A stretch of DNA of 64,000 nt. It comes from Robiginitalea sp. (GTDB lineage: Bacteria; Bacteroidota; Bacteroidia; Flavobacteriales; Flavobacteriaceae). Numbering within the stretch: the stretch's first letter is position 1; each line of letters starts with the position of its first letter. Shown here one piece after another: positions 15,429-23,588 of this stretch. The notes beneath the pieces are model-generated. The model was not told the DNA's origin. It saw only the letters and a program-made list of their open reading frames with translations, and made no database searches. Both the position numbers and the translations under genes were made by a program. The stretch covers positions 1-64,000 of the forward strand of contig JAHECA010000001.1 in the NCBI GenBank assembly GCA_024642005.1, in the 5' to 3' direction.

Positions 15429-16889
15429 ATGAAGAAAATCTTAAAAGCAGTACTCATCGCCTTAGGGCTGTATTGCCTGTTGCTCATACCTATCCCTGAA
15501 AAGGATGGGGAATTGCAAAAAGCTTCCCAGGCCCCTTTTGTTTGGGATCGGGATGCGCTGTGGAACCAGCTGGAAACGGAGTTTATCAAAGCCAGGGCCA
15601 TGCCCCCGGAGCAGCTGGATTCGCTGGTTGGGCACATGAGCCTGGAAATAGACAGCGTTTTGAACGCCAGTGAAAGCGTGACCCTAACCCCGGAAAATGC
15701 ATTTTACCCGATGCTTGAAAGCAGCTTTTTCCAAATCGCGCCGCTGATTGCGGCACAACGGAACAAATCGGACTGGTATATCCAATTTTACAACCGCGTA
15801 AGAAGGAAATTGAAAGACGATGCCCATCATTGGGATATGAACAGTGCGGCTGCACGTCAGCTTTCCTACCGTATTTTATACGGTATCAGGGCAGCGGTGG
15901 AAGAAATTTTATTGCAGTCTGCCGATGAGCAGTTTGTCTCTACCCTGTTTGTTTCGGACGAAGCCTCTGTCACCCCTTCTGCATCCATTATGGGTATAGG
16001 GGTGCACAGTGGCGATTTGCTGGTTAGCCGTGGCGGGGCCGAAGTGTCTGCCTTCATTTCAAGGGGAAACGATTTCCCGGGTAATTTCTCACATGTAGCC
16101 CTTGTATACATACCTGAGGAAACGAACGAACCCCTACTGGTGGAAGCCCATATTGAAAAGGGAGTGGCCGTGGCCTCCCTGGCGGAATACATTCGGGACA
16201 AAAAACTGCGTTTTATGGTCATGCGGCCCAGGGCAGATCTGGAAGCCCTGCAGGCAAACCCGTTGCTTCCCCACCAGGCAGCCCTTTATATGTACAATGA
16301 ATCCCGTTCCAGGCATATTCCTTATGATTTTAAAATGGACTATTTCGATCCATCCGCCATGTTTTGTTCCGAAGTTGGCTCGTATGCCTATAAACAATTC
16401 GGCGTTCAATTATGGGAATTCACTTCCACCATTTCCTCAGACGGGATTATGGCCTGGCTCCATGATTTTGGGGTGGAGCATTTTGTGACCCAGATGCCTT
16501 CAGACCTGGAATATGACCCCATGCTGAGCGTGGTCGCCGAATGGCGCGACAGGGAAACCCTTTTTGAAGACCATCTGGACAATGCGGTGATGGATGCGCT
16601 GATCGGCCGGGCCAATGCCGGTGAAAAACTCGGCTACAACCTGTGGTTGTTGCCTTTGGCAAGGGTGCTCAAAGGATACTCTTTCCTGCTTACCACCTTT
16701 GGAAAGGAAGGCATCGTTCCCGAAGGGATGTCGGCAGTAACCGCTTTAAAAAACAATGACTTTGTCGCCCGTTTTCAGCGCCTGAAATCCCTGACTAAAG
16801 CCAAAGTTGAGGCCTTTGAGCATGATCATGACTATGTGCCGCCATACTGGCAACTGGTGCGGTTTGCGGAGACGAGCATAGCGAATTAG
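15429..16889 (+). CDS. YiiX/YaeF-like permuted papain-fold (NlpC/P60-type) cysteine hydrolase
   Basis: A 486-residue protein with an N-terminal hydrophobic segment (KILKAVLIALGLYCLLLIPI), a helical region (about residues 30-170), and a permuted papain-like domain (about 180-350). Within it GDLLVSRGGAEVSAFIS is followed by FSHVALVY (catalytic His about residue 222) and AMFCSEVGSYAY (catalytic Cys about residue 313). The His-before-Cys order is the permuted arrangement of the YiiX/YebB group. These enzymes cleave amide or acyl bonds in peptidoglycan or lipid substrates. The N-terminal anchor places it in the membrane or periplasm. It lies inside the DUF6090 array, after the decayed copy and before copy 4, on the same strand, which hints at a shared role at the envelope. 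Substrate unknown. Confidence 0.8.
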   Translation: MKKILKAVLIALGLYCLLLIPIPEKDGELQKASQAPFVWDRDALWNQLETEFIKARAMPPEQLDSLVGHMSLEIDSVLNASESVTLTPENAFYPMLESSFFQIAPLIAAQRNKSDWYIQFYNRVRRKLKDDAHHWDMNSAAARQLSYRILYGIRAAVEEILLQSADEQFVSTLFVSDEASVTPSASIMGIGVHSGDLLVSRGGAEVSAFISRGNDFPGNFSHVALVYIPEETNEPLLVEAHIEKGVAVASLAEYIRDKKLRFMVMRPRADLEALQANPLLPHQAALYMYNESRSRHIPYDFKMDYFDPSAMFCSEVGSYAYKQFGVQLWEFTSTISSDGIMAWLHDFGVEHFVTQMPSDLEYDPMLSVVAEWRDRETLFEDHLDNAVMDALIGRANAGEKLGYNLWLLPLARVLKGYSFLLTTFGKEGIVPEGMSAVTALKNNDFVARFQRLKSLTKAKVEAFEHDHDYVPPYWQLVRFAETSIAN

Positions 16890-17000
16890 GTGGCATTTGC
16901 TCAGCCTGCATGCTTCCGGCCTGAAGGTTCCTGGTGCCCCAGCGGTAGGCACTTCAGATATTTCCTTACCTTGAATGAATCAACACGTAACCCCTAACGG

Positions 17001-17804
17001 ATGTTCCGCTTCTTCCGCACCTATCGCCAACGCCTGCTCACCGAAAACCGGATCAGCAACTACCTGCTTTACGCCGTAGGGGAGATCGTACTGGTGGTAA
17101 TCGGGATATTGATCGCCCTGCAGATCAACAACTGGAATGAAGGTGTTAAGAATCGGGAAATGGAGCGGGGGTTTTACCAGGATATTCTCAGTGATTTAAA
17201 GAAAGACAGCCTTAAACTGGAAGGCCTGACACGGTTATATAGTAACAGGATTGAACATGCCGGCTGGCTTCTCAAGGCATTGAGAAATCCGAACAGTTTC
17301 AGGGATGCCCAGGAAATTGACAAGCAGATACAGCCGTTGTACATTGGGCCCTTGTCTGTTACCTATAATTCGACTTACGAAGCGGCCAAAAACTCGGATG
17401 CCTTTGCCAATTTCGGGAATAAGGAAATATTGAAAGACCTGAATCAATTTTATGCCAGCTTCGAGGAACTCAATGGAATCCTGGAATCCACGTTAAGGTG
17501 GTTGGAAACTGCCCTGGAGCCTTTGATGGCCACCATACCGAAAAATTATATTACGTCCGATAGTGGAGCCTATATGATAACTTCTGAATTACACGATCTT
17601 AGGGAGTACTATGAATTTACAGCCGCCATCGAAGACAAACGCAACCTTCCGGTCACGCTCCCGGAAATTCTGGAAGATCCCCGGTTTGAATATTATCTGA
17701 CGGGGGATCTGGGCAGGTCTTTCAATGCCCTGGAGAGCCTCAAACGACGCAAGGTGCGAATTGCCGAATTGAAAGTCGCTATTAATAGCTACCTCAATCC
17801 TTAG
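17001..17804 (+). CDS. DUF6090 family membrane protein (copy 4)
   Basis: A 267-residue paralogue starting MFRFFRTYRQRLLTENRI, followed by YLLYAVGEIVLVVIGILIAL and NNWNEGVKNREME. The outer domain is helical, with a coiled-coil-like stretch (DILSDLKKDSLKLEGLTRLYSN). It is separated from copy 3 by the decayed copy and the YiiX-like gene, and begins 111 bases after the latter. It faces the DUF885 gene, and the two share the hairpin at 17884-17919 near their ends. No function is known for the family. Confidence 0.87.
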   Translation: MFRFFRTYRQRLLTENRISNYLLYAVGEIVLVVIGILIALQINNWNEGVKNREMERGFYQDILSDLKKDSLKLEGLTRLYSNRIEHAGWLLKALRNPNSFRDAQEIDKQIQPLYIGPLSVTYNSTYEAAKNSDAFANFGNKEILKDLNQFYASFEELNGILESTLRWLETALEPLMATIPKNYITSDSGAYMITSELHDLREYYEFTAAIEDKRNLPVTLPEILEDPRFEYYLTGDLGRSFNALESLKRRKVRIAELKVAINSYLNP

Positions 17805-17836
17805 AAAATTGCCGGGCGATTGATCCGGCACCTGAT

Positions 17837-17885
17837 TCCCTGGAATTTGGCCCCGACAGCTATCGGGGTGGTGCTTGGAATTTCC
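17837..17885. repeat. Second copy of the CCCCGA hairpin repeat
   Basis: CCCCGA at 17851-17856 pairs with TCGGGG at 17863-17868 around CAGCTA. Flanks CTGGAATTTGG and CTTGGAATTTCC resemble the reverse complement of the AAATTCC repeats at 12490-12526. Both copies sit just after the 3' end of a + strand gene, consistent with a small dispersed intergenic repeat that may also end transcripts. Confidence 0.5.
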
Positions 17886-17919
17886 CCGCTAAAAAAGGGC
17901 TACCCTTCTTTAAGCGGGG
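17884..17919. terminator. Bidirectional hairpin between convergent genes
   Basis: CCCCGCT at 17884-17890 pairs with AGCGGGG at 17913-17919. Inside this an AAAAAAGGG/CCCTTCTTT arm closes around CTA with a single mismatch. The stem is about 16 base pairs long, lies between the ends of DUF6090 copy 4 and the DUF885 gene, and includes the last bases of the DUF885 coding region. Position and strength suggest a bidirectional terminator, although the U-tract lies within the stem. Confidence 0.5.
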
Positions 17920-19756
17920 GTGTTTCAGCCTTGGTGCGGGCGATCCACTCATTCACGCGCCGCTCGAGCAGTTCCAGCGGCATGGCTCCCCCGCCCAAGA
18001 CAGCGTCGTGAAAGCCCCTGATGTCGAACTGGTCTCCCAGTTCGAGCTCGGCATGTTTGCGGAGCTCCTGTATTTTGAGCATGCCAATTTTATAGGAGGT
18101 CGCCTGCCCGGGCATAACCATATAACGCTCAACTTCTGCTTTGATGGCGCCCTGCGAAATGGATGAATTCTCCGTAAAGTAACGTATGCCGTCTTCTTCG
18201 GTCCAACCTTTGGCGTGCAGGCCTGTATCTACTACCAGGCGTATGGCGCGCCATATTTCATTCACCAGCCGCCCAAAATCGTAGTACGGGTTTTCGTATC
18301 CGCCCATCTCTTTGGCCAGGGTTTCCGAGTAAAGCCCCCAGCCCTCGCTGTAGGCGGTGAAGCCTGCCTGGGTGCGGAAGGTGGGAACCGACTCCAGCTC
18401 CTGGGCGATGGAGATCTGCATGTGGTGGCCCGGGATGCCTTCGTGGTAGGCCACACCTTCCATGGTCGATTTGGGCATGGCATTCATATCAGACAAATGG
18501 GCGTAATAGGTGCCTGACCTGGAGCCGTCGGGGGTGCCCGGATAATAATGCTGGGGCGCACCGTCCTGTTCCCGGAATGATTCTACCCGTTTTACTTCCA
18601 GCCCTGCCTTGGGGAGGATGCCGAAATACCCGGGCAGCTTTGCGGTCATCGCGTCGAGGTATGCCTTTGATTCGTCAATGTAGGCCTGCCGGCCCTCGTC
18701 GGTATTCGGGAAAAAGAATTGCTTATCGGTATTGACGAACTGGAAGAATTCCTTCAGGTCGCCGGTAAACCCGACTTTTTCCTTGATGGCCATCATCTCC
18801 TGCTGGATGCGGGCCACCTCGGCCAGGCCGATTTCGTGGATTTGATCGGCCGTGAGGTCGGTGGTAGTGGAAGCCTTGAGGCGGTAATTGTAATAGGCCT
18901 CCCCGTTCGGGTGGCGACTGACCCCGGTAGGGGCTTCTTCGGCATTTGGCATCTCGGCCACCAGCCAGTCTTCCAAATGGCGCCAGGCCGGCTCAAATTT
19001 CGTCTTCAGGGCCTCGGCCGAAGCTTCGCGGAGTGCGGTGGCCTGGGCCTCGTCTATTTCTCCGGCATCGACCAGCCCCTGTATCTTGCGGTTCATGTCG
19101 TCGTACAAAGGAGCCCCGGTTTCCGTTTCGGTAAAGGGCCTGCCCTGCAAAAGGGCGCGGGTCTGTTTGAGTACCGTTTCAAAGGCGAACTTCGGCGGGA
19201 GGATGCCCTTTTCAGCCTGGGCCCTTGCCCTGACCAGCAGTTGTTCCATGGCCCGCCCTGTTTCCCCGATGCGCGTTATATAGGCATCCATGTCGGGCAG
19301 GCTGTCGACCCGGTGGAAATTGATCAGGAAATTCGGGAGCATGGTATGAATTCCCTGCATTTGGTTAAAAACATAATCCATCTCCCAAAACGGTTTGCCT
19401 TCTAATTCCTGTTCGTACTGGTACACCCACAGGTCGTAGGAGGTCTTGTCGGATTCGTCCAGGTTGCCGTAATCGAATTTATCCCGCAATTCCTGCACGC
19501 TCGCCTCCTTCCAGGCCAGGTGCTTTTCCTCGGCTTCCAGGCTCAGATCGTCTAATTGGTCGTACAGGTCCTTACGGCCCATAACGGTGAGCCGCAGCGG
19601 GCTCATATGAAGTTCTTCCTCAAATTTTGCTTCAAACCAATCATTGAGGGCCTGTTTCTGGTCGGCCACAGGTTCGGGGGCTTCCCGGCAGGCCATCAGT
19701 AAAAGTAAGGCGAGGCTTAACATGGCCCCATTCCGAAGGGGGAATTTCAGATTCAT
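17900..19756 (-). CDS. DUF885 family zinc metallopeptidase, lipoprotein
   Basis: A 618-residue protein starting with a lipoprotein signal (ALLLLMAC, Cys about residue 23), so it should be anchored outside the inner membrane. The DUF885 catalytic region contains YHEGIPGHH (about residues 436-445), the HExxPGHH form of the HExxH zinc site, preceded by GSRSGTYYAHLSDM and followed by YSEGWGLYSE, which supplies the third ligand region. The helical N-terminal two thirds are typical. Family members are thought to be peptidases or carboxypeptidase-like enzymes of the cell envelope. The gene is single, divergent from the 91-residue protein at 19933 with an operator-like palindrome between them, and convergent with DUF6090 copy 4. 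Confidence 0.9.
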   Translation of the reverse strand: MNLKFPLRNGAMLSLALLLLMACREAPEPVADQKQALNDWFEAKFEEELHMSPLRLTVMGRKDLYDQLDDLSLEAEEKHLAWKEASVQELRDKFDYGNLDESDKTSYDLWVYQYEQELEGKPFWEMDYVFNQMQGIHTMLPNFLINFHRVDSLPDMDAYITRIGETGRAMEQLLVRARAQAEKGILPPKFAFETVLKQTRALLQGRPFTETETGAPLYDDMNRKIQGLVDAGEIDEAQATALREASAEALKTKFEPAWRHLEDWLVAEMPNAEEAPTGVSRHPNGEAYYNYRLKASTTTDLTADQIHEIGLAEVARIQQEMMAIKEKVGFTGDLKEFFQFVNTDKQFFFPNTDEGRQAYIDESKAYLDAMTAKLPGYFGILPKAGLEVKRVESFREQDGAPQHYYPGTPDGSRSGTYYAHLSDMNAMPKSTMEGVAYHEGIPGHHMQISIAQELESVPTFRTQAGFTAYSEGWGLYSETLAKEMGGYENPYYDFGRLVNEIWRAIRLVVDTGLHAKGWTEEDGIRYFTENSSISQGAIKAEVERYMVMPGQATSYKIGMLKIQELRKHAELELGDQFDIRGFHDAVLGGGAMPLELLERRVNEWIARTKAETPPLKEG

Positions 19757-19870
19757 AGTGGTGTTCGTTTTTGATTTGCCAGAGGTAATTTATCCCGAAA
19801 AGATCATAGAAACAAGAATGTGCCCGCATAAATCACGGGGTCCGGTATCAACTTTGAATTGATTTTCTAT

Positions 19871-19898
19871 CTCATTAAATATTAATGAGTTATATTTA
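19871..19898. promoter_or_regulatory. 19-bp palindrome (operator candidate) and -7-like box
   Basis: CTCATTAAATATTAATGAG at 19871-19889 is a perfect dyad with eight-base arms and a three-base centre. TATATTTA at 19891-19898 directly follows and differs from the Bacteroidota -7 consensus TAnnTTTG at one base. The dyad lies between divergent genes (19756 - and 19933 +), overlapping where a -33 element would be, so a repressor bound here could control the + strand gene. Confidence 0.45.
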
Positions 19899-19932
19899 AG
19901 AGATCACCTATCAACAACCAAAACTACCCGTC

Positions 19933-20208
19933 ATGAAAATACTTGCCGTATTCAACACCCCGGGCATGACTTCAGCCCAGTACGATCTCTGCATTTCAGA
20001 ATTAGAAAAAGCCGGCCTTAGCAGCCCCGACGGGCGCCTGTCGCACGTGTGCGGCATAGACCAGAACCGCTGCTTTGTAACCGATGTCTGGGCCTCGGAA
20101 GCGCAATTTGCCGCCTTCGGGGAAACCCTGATGCCCATCCTGCAGCAAATCGGGGTACAGGTTTCCGAACCCATGGTCATCCCTTTTTACAAGGAAATCG
20201 GAGGGTAA
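19933..20208 (+). CDS. Small cytosolic protein, probable ferredoxin-like/dimeric alpha-beta fold
   Basis: A 91-residue protein starting MKILAVFNTPGMTSAQYDLCI. The order beta (KILAVFNTPG), helix (SAQYDLCISELEKAGL), beta (RLSHVCGIDQN), beta (RCFVTDVWASE), helix (AQFAAFGETLMPILQQIG), beta (EPMVIPFYKEIG) matches small antibiotic-monooxygenase-like or ABM-type dimeric barrels. No catalytic signature can be assigned. It is a single gene behind the palindrome at 19871, followed by an intergenic stretch with a stable hairpin (20263-20320) before a convergent peptidase gene. Fold is inferred from the pattern only. Confidence 0.7.
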   Translation: MKILAVFNTPGMTSAQYDLCISELEKAGLSSPDGRLSHVCGIDQNRCFVTDVWASEAQFAAFGETLMPILQQIGVQVSEPMVIPFYKEIGG

Positions 20209-20262
20209 GCGATCGGGGATTTCACCTGAATTCGACCTGACCATCGTCATTCCCATGAGGGC

Positions 20263-20320
20263 AGAGGGGCTGCTCCTGCCGCAAGACGGACTTGTTAAAG
20301 GCGCCTTGCGGGAGGCCTCT
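20263..20320. other. Imperfect long inverted repeat in convergent intergenic region
   Basis: CCTGCCGCAAG (20275-20285) pairs with CTTGCGGGAGG (20305-20315) at 10 of 11 positions. AGAGG (20263-20267) can pair with CCTCT (20316-20320) outside a small bulge. The structure lies between two converging genes and lacks a T-run; it may be a terminator-like hairpin or a relic of a repeat element. Confidence 0.35.
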
Positions 20321-20384
20321 AACCTGCTTCATTGAAGCCCGGTATCCTAAACACCGGTTGACTGCCACCTTTTTCTGCCGATAA

Positions 20385-21143
20385 TCAGGGAACTGTATAG
20401 CCGGCCAGGGCCAGAATGGCTTCAGGGGTCATTCCGCTGAGTTCCAGGATCGTTTTCTCCGAACTGCTGAGCGCCTTCCGGATCAGGTAATTGCCAGCCC
20501 GGTAGCCGATAAAGGTGCGCCCGTCGGGATGCACCCCGGAGACCCATTTCATATAATCGGCGTCTTTTGGAAGGGTAAGGATTTCACAGACCCAGGAATC
20601 GGCCTCGGGCGGGTAGCTGTTGCCCTCCTGGCTAACCCCTGTGTAAATCTCTGCAAATACAACCGCCAGACCTTCATTTACCGCCGCTGTGGCAATGCCC
20701 GGCCCATACCGGTTCCCGGTAAGGGTCCAGCCCCGGGCCAGGTGGTGCATCTCATGGTATACAGCCGATGCCAGGCCAGCCCGGGCGGCACCGGTCACCC
20801 CTCCGGGATAGGCGTTAGACAGTTGAATGCGTATCTCGCCTTCCGGGCTATGGGCCTGTGACCAACCGGTAACCCCGCCTACGATGTCTATATTGCGATC
20901 GATAATTTCTACGGTAAAGTCAATTATCCCGGGCAAGGAAGGCAGCAGGCGACGAATGTCGCGTGCCGAAGTCTCGATTACCTCAGTAACCACCCTTTTC
21001 TCTTCCGGCGTGAAGGAATAGGTACTATCCTGAAAGCTGATAATAAGATTCGGCGATGATTCGGGTTGTGCAAGGGTGGCCTGTGATACAGCCAGCAAGG
21101 CCAGAAAACAAAGTCGAAGGGTTACATGCGTAAAGATTTTCAT
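20385..21143 (-). CDS. Exported DUF2268-like zinc metallopeptidase
   Basis: A 252-residue protein with a cleavable signal peptide (LRLCFLALLAVSQATLAQ). The zinc motif is VYHEMHHLARG (HExxH, about residue 130), and a downstream Glu lies in AVNEGLAVVFAE, as in DUF2268-type predicted Zn-dependent proteases. The substrate is unknown; the signal peptide places it in the periplasm or outside the cell. It is a single gene, convergent with the 91-residue protein. ATTACA...TGTAAT (21163-21182) forms an inverted repeat 20 bases upstream of its start, which could be an operator. Family call moderately sure. Confidence 0.75.
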   Translation of the reverse strand: MKIFTHVTLRLCFLALLAVSQATLAQPESSPNLIISFQDSTYSFTPEEKRVVTEVIETSARDIRRLLPSLPGIIDFTVEIIDRNIDIVGGVTGWSQAHSPEGEIRIQLSNAYPGGVTGAARAGLASAVYHEMHHLARGWTLTGNRYGPGIATAAVNEGLAVVFAEIYTGVSQEGNSYPPEADSWVCEILTLPKDADYMKWVSGVHPDGRTFIGYRAGNYLIRKALSSSEKTILELSGMTPEAILALAGYTVP

Positions 21144-21162
21144 GGTAATACTTTTCCTGGGG

Positions 21163-21182
21163 ATTACAGGACCCTTTGTAAT
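21163..21182. promoter_or_regulatory. ATTACA-N8-TGTAAT inverted repeat upstream of the DUF2268-like gene
   Basis: ATTACA (21163-21168) and TGTAAT (21177-21182) are exact reverse complements separated by eight bases, centred about 30 bases upstream of the start codon at 21143. Size and position fit a dimeric regulator site. No regulator is identified. Confidence 0.3.
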
Positions 21183-21330
21183 TCACGGGGGCGGTTTCGA
21201 CGGGCCTACTTTGCAGACGACCCAAATCCCGAAAGGTTACATTTACGGGGAACATTTCACAAGGGGGCACCCCCCTCCCACCCGCATTCAACATACGCCC
21301 TATCCCTGCAAAAACACAGCGCCCCACTAC

Positions 21331-21358
21331 TTGCCGCCCCTTTTTCTTCGTACCTTTT
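21331..21358 (+). promoter_or_regulatory. Bacteroidota-type promoter of the VIT transporter gene
   Basis: TTG at 21331-21333, a 17-base spacer, then TACCTTTT at 21351-21358 (one mismatch to TAnnTTTG). The ATG follows eight bases after the box, so the message would have a very short leader. Confidence 0.45.
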
Positions 21359-21365
21359 CATAGCC

Positions 21366-22085
21366 ATGCAAACTGAAAACACCCCCTATACCGGAATTAA
21401 GGTCGAAAGCCACTTCGGCGGCCGCAGCGGCTGGATCAGGGCCTCTGTTCTGGGAGCCAACGACGGCATCCTTTCTACGGCCAGCCTGGTGATCGGCGTG
21501 GCTGCAGCCAGTGCCGCCCGCGAGCCGATTGTCCTGGCCGGGCTAGCCGGGCTGGTGGCCGGGGCATTCTCGATGGCCGCCGGCGAATACGTATCGGTGA
21601 GCTCGCAATCAGATATCGAAACCGGCGACCTCGACCGCGAACGTACCGAACTGGCCCAATTCCCCGAACAGGAACTAACCGAACTGGCACAGGTGTACGA
21701 GAAGCGCGGCCTCGATGCCGCCCTGGCCCGTCAGGTAGCCGAACAACTTACCCGGCACAACGCCCTGGAGGCCCATGCCCGCGACGAACTCAGCATCAAT
21801 GAGATTACCAGGGCCAGACCCCTGCAGGCAGCCCTTTCTTCGGGAGCCTCCTTCACGGCGGGGGGATTGTTGCCCCTGGCAGTGGCCTGGCTGGCCCCGC
21901 TGGCCTGGATGGAGTACCTCCAGTATGGTTTTGCCCTGCTCTTTCTGATCGCCCTGGGCACTATCGCGGCCCGGGCAGGCGGCTCATCAGTAAAAAAAGC
22001 CAACCTGCGCATTGTAGTGTGGGGCACCATTGCCATGGTGATGTCGGCTGCCATTGGCTATCTTTTTGGGACGGCAATCATGTAA
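21366..22085 (+). CDS. VIT1/CCC1 family iron/manganese transporter
   Basis: A 239-residue VIT/CCC1-type membrane transporter. GWIRASVLGANDGILSTASLVIGVAAAS (shown here only as its span, about residues 20-48) holds the first helix with the conserved GANDGI motif. Further helices lie at about 55-75, 150-170, 178-200 and 215-237, and a charged cytoplasmic hairpin (ERTELAQFPEQELTELAQVY) lies between helices 2 and 3, as in family structures. The family moves Fe2+ or Mn2+ out of the cytosol in exchange for protons. I set the start at ATG 21366 because homology begins there and a promoter-like element sits just before it, although the frame is open upstream. It is a single gene. Confidence 0.9.
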   Translation: MQTENTPYTGIKVESHFGGRSGWIRASVLGANDGILSTASLVIGVAAASAAREPIVLAGLAGLVAGAFSMAAGEYVSVSSQSDIETGDLDRERTELAQFPEQELTELAQVYEKRGLDAALARQVAEQLTRHNALEAHARDELSINEITRARPLQAALSSGASFTAGGLLPLAVAWLAPLAWMEYLQYGFALLFLIALGTIAARAGGSSVKKANLRIVVWGTIAMVMSAAIGYLFGTAIM

Positions 22086-22204
22086 GTCAGTCTTTTTATC
22101 GATCGAAACAGCCTTTCAATCTGGTTTGCCAGCCTGCCTTTTATGATTTTTAGTATATTCCATACGTTTTGTTAAGCTATTTTTTGCCAATCCAACCTTT
22201 GAAA

Positions 22205-23443
22205 ATGAAAAAAACCATTCGTATTGCCAGTGGGTGCGCCCTCGCACTGCTCCTGGCCTCCTGTGATAATACCGGCGGTGATGCCGTATTTGAAAACCTG
22301 GAGCAGCAAAATGCCCTGCTGGTTGAAAACAGTTTCCAGGCCATTCCCGGCCAGTACGTGGTAACCTTCCACCGCGGTACCCTGGAAGCGTCAAAGGCCG
22401 CCAAGGGAGCCACAGCCTATAAGGAAGCAACGGCTGCCGGCAAAACCCAGATCCTTTCGACCTTCGGCAAGCTGGCCCTGAGCGCCGATGCGATAGACAA
22501 GGTGTACATTGCGTCTGTCGAAGGCTTTTCTGCCAAACTCAGTGAATCGCAACTGGCCCAACTGGGCAGCGACCCCCGTGTGAAGTCGATCGAGCAGGAT
22601 TACCTGATTATCCTGGGCCCGCCCCCCGGAAAAGGACCCGGTGGTGGCGGCGGCGGAGGCGGCGGCTCTGCCAGCCAGGATACCCCTTACGGCATTGCCC
22701 GGGTGGGCGGTGGCGGCACTTATTCGGGCAGCAAAGCGGCTTGGATCCTGGACACCGGGATAGACCTGGACCACGAAGACCTGAATGTGGATGCTACCCG
22801 CGGGTATAATGCCTTTACAAGCGGCAAGGACGGCCAGACCCTGGACGACGGCAACGGGCACGGCACCCACGTATCGGGTACCGTGGCAGCCATCGACAAC
22901 GAAGTAGGGGTAGTAGGCGTAGCCGCCGGGGCGACCGTGATACCGGTTAAGGTACTGGGCGCCCGCGGTAGCGGGTCCTATTCGGGGGTCATCTCCGGGG
23001 TTGACTACGTCGGGGGCAATGCCAATAACGGCGATGTGGCCAATATGAGCCTGGGCGGGCCTGTTTCAACGGCCCTGGACAATGCAGTGGTGGCTGCTGC
23101 TGCCAATGGGGTGAAATTCGCCCTGGCCGCCGGGAACGAGAGCGACGACGCCAACAACCACTCCCCGGCCCGCGCCAACCACACTAACATCTATACGGTG
23201 TCTGCCATGGATGCGAACGACAAGTTCGCCTACTTTTCCAACTATGGCAACCCTCCTATCGATTATTGCGCCCCGGGCGTTTCCATAAAATCGACCTGGA
23301 AGGATGGCGGTTACAATACCATCAGCGGCACTTCGATGGCCTCACCCCACGTATGCGGGCTGCTGCTTTGGGGCAATATCAGCACCAGCGGCACCGTAAA
23401 TGGCGATCCCGACGGGAATGCCGACCCCATTGCACACCGGTAA
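22205..23443 (+). CDS. S8 family subtilisin-like serine protease, lipoprotein
   Basis: A 412-residue secreted protease. Residues 1-20 form a lipoprotein signal ending LLLASC, with the lipidated Cys about residue 20. An inhibitor I9-like propeptide follows (about 40-140, GQYVVTFHRG to VKSIEQDY), then a glycine-rich linker, and the subtilisin domain with the catalytic triad: Asp in DTGIDLDHED (about residue 183), His in GNGHGTHVSGT (about 219) and Ser in SGTSMASPHV (about 377). The start at ATG 22205 gives a proper signal peptide; an upstream in-frame ATG at 22169 does not. The gene ends at a strong terminator. It probably degrades extracellular protein from a membrane-anchored position. Confidence 0.95.
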   Translation: MKKTIRIASGCALALLLASCDNTGGDAVFENLEQQNALLVENSFQAIPGQYVVTFHRGTLEASKAAKGATAYKEATAAGKTQILSTFGKLALSADAIDKVYIASVEGFSAKLSESQLAQLGSDPRVKSIEQDYLIILGPPPGKGPGGGGGGGGGSASQDTPYGIARVGGGGTYSGSKAAWILDTGIDLDHEDLNVDATRGYNAFTSGKDGQTLDDGNGHGTHVSGTVAAIDNEVGVVGVAAGATVIPVKVLGARGSGSYSGVISGVDYVGGNANNGDVANMSLGGPVSTALDNAVVAAAANGVKFALAAGNESDDANNHSPARANHTNIYTVSAMDANDKFAYFSNYGNPPIDYCAPGVSIKSTWKDGGYNTISGTSMASPHVCGLLLWGNISTSGTVNGDPDGNADPIAHR

Positions 23444-23465
23444 GATGCCATTCAAGATTTGCGAG

Positions 23466-23494
23466 ACGGGGCCCAGGGCCCCGTTTTTTTTTTT
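23466..23494 (+). terminator. Intrinsic terminator of the S8 protease gene
   Basis: ACGGGGCC (23466-23473), loop CAG, GGCCCCGT (23477-23484) form a perfect GC-rich stem, followed by an uninterrupted T-run to 23494, 22 bases after the stop codon. Confidence 0.9.
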
Positions 23495-23588
23495 CGACCC
23501 TGCCGGGCAGTTTTAAAGATAGCGGCCTGTTCGCATCAGCACAGGGGCCATTCTTGCGCTTATATCTGAGAATACGCCCCATTAATGC

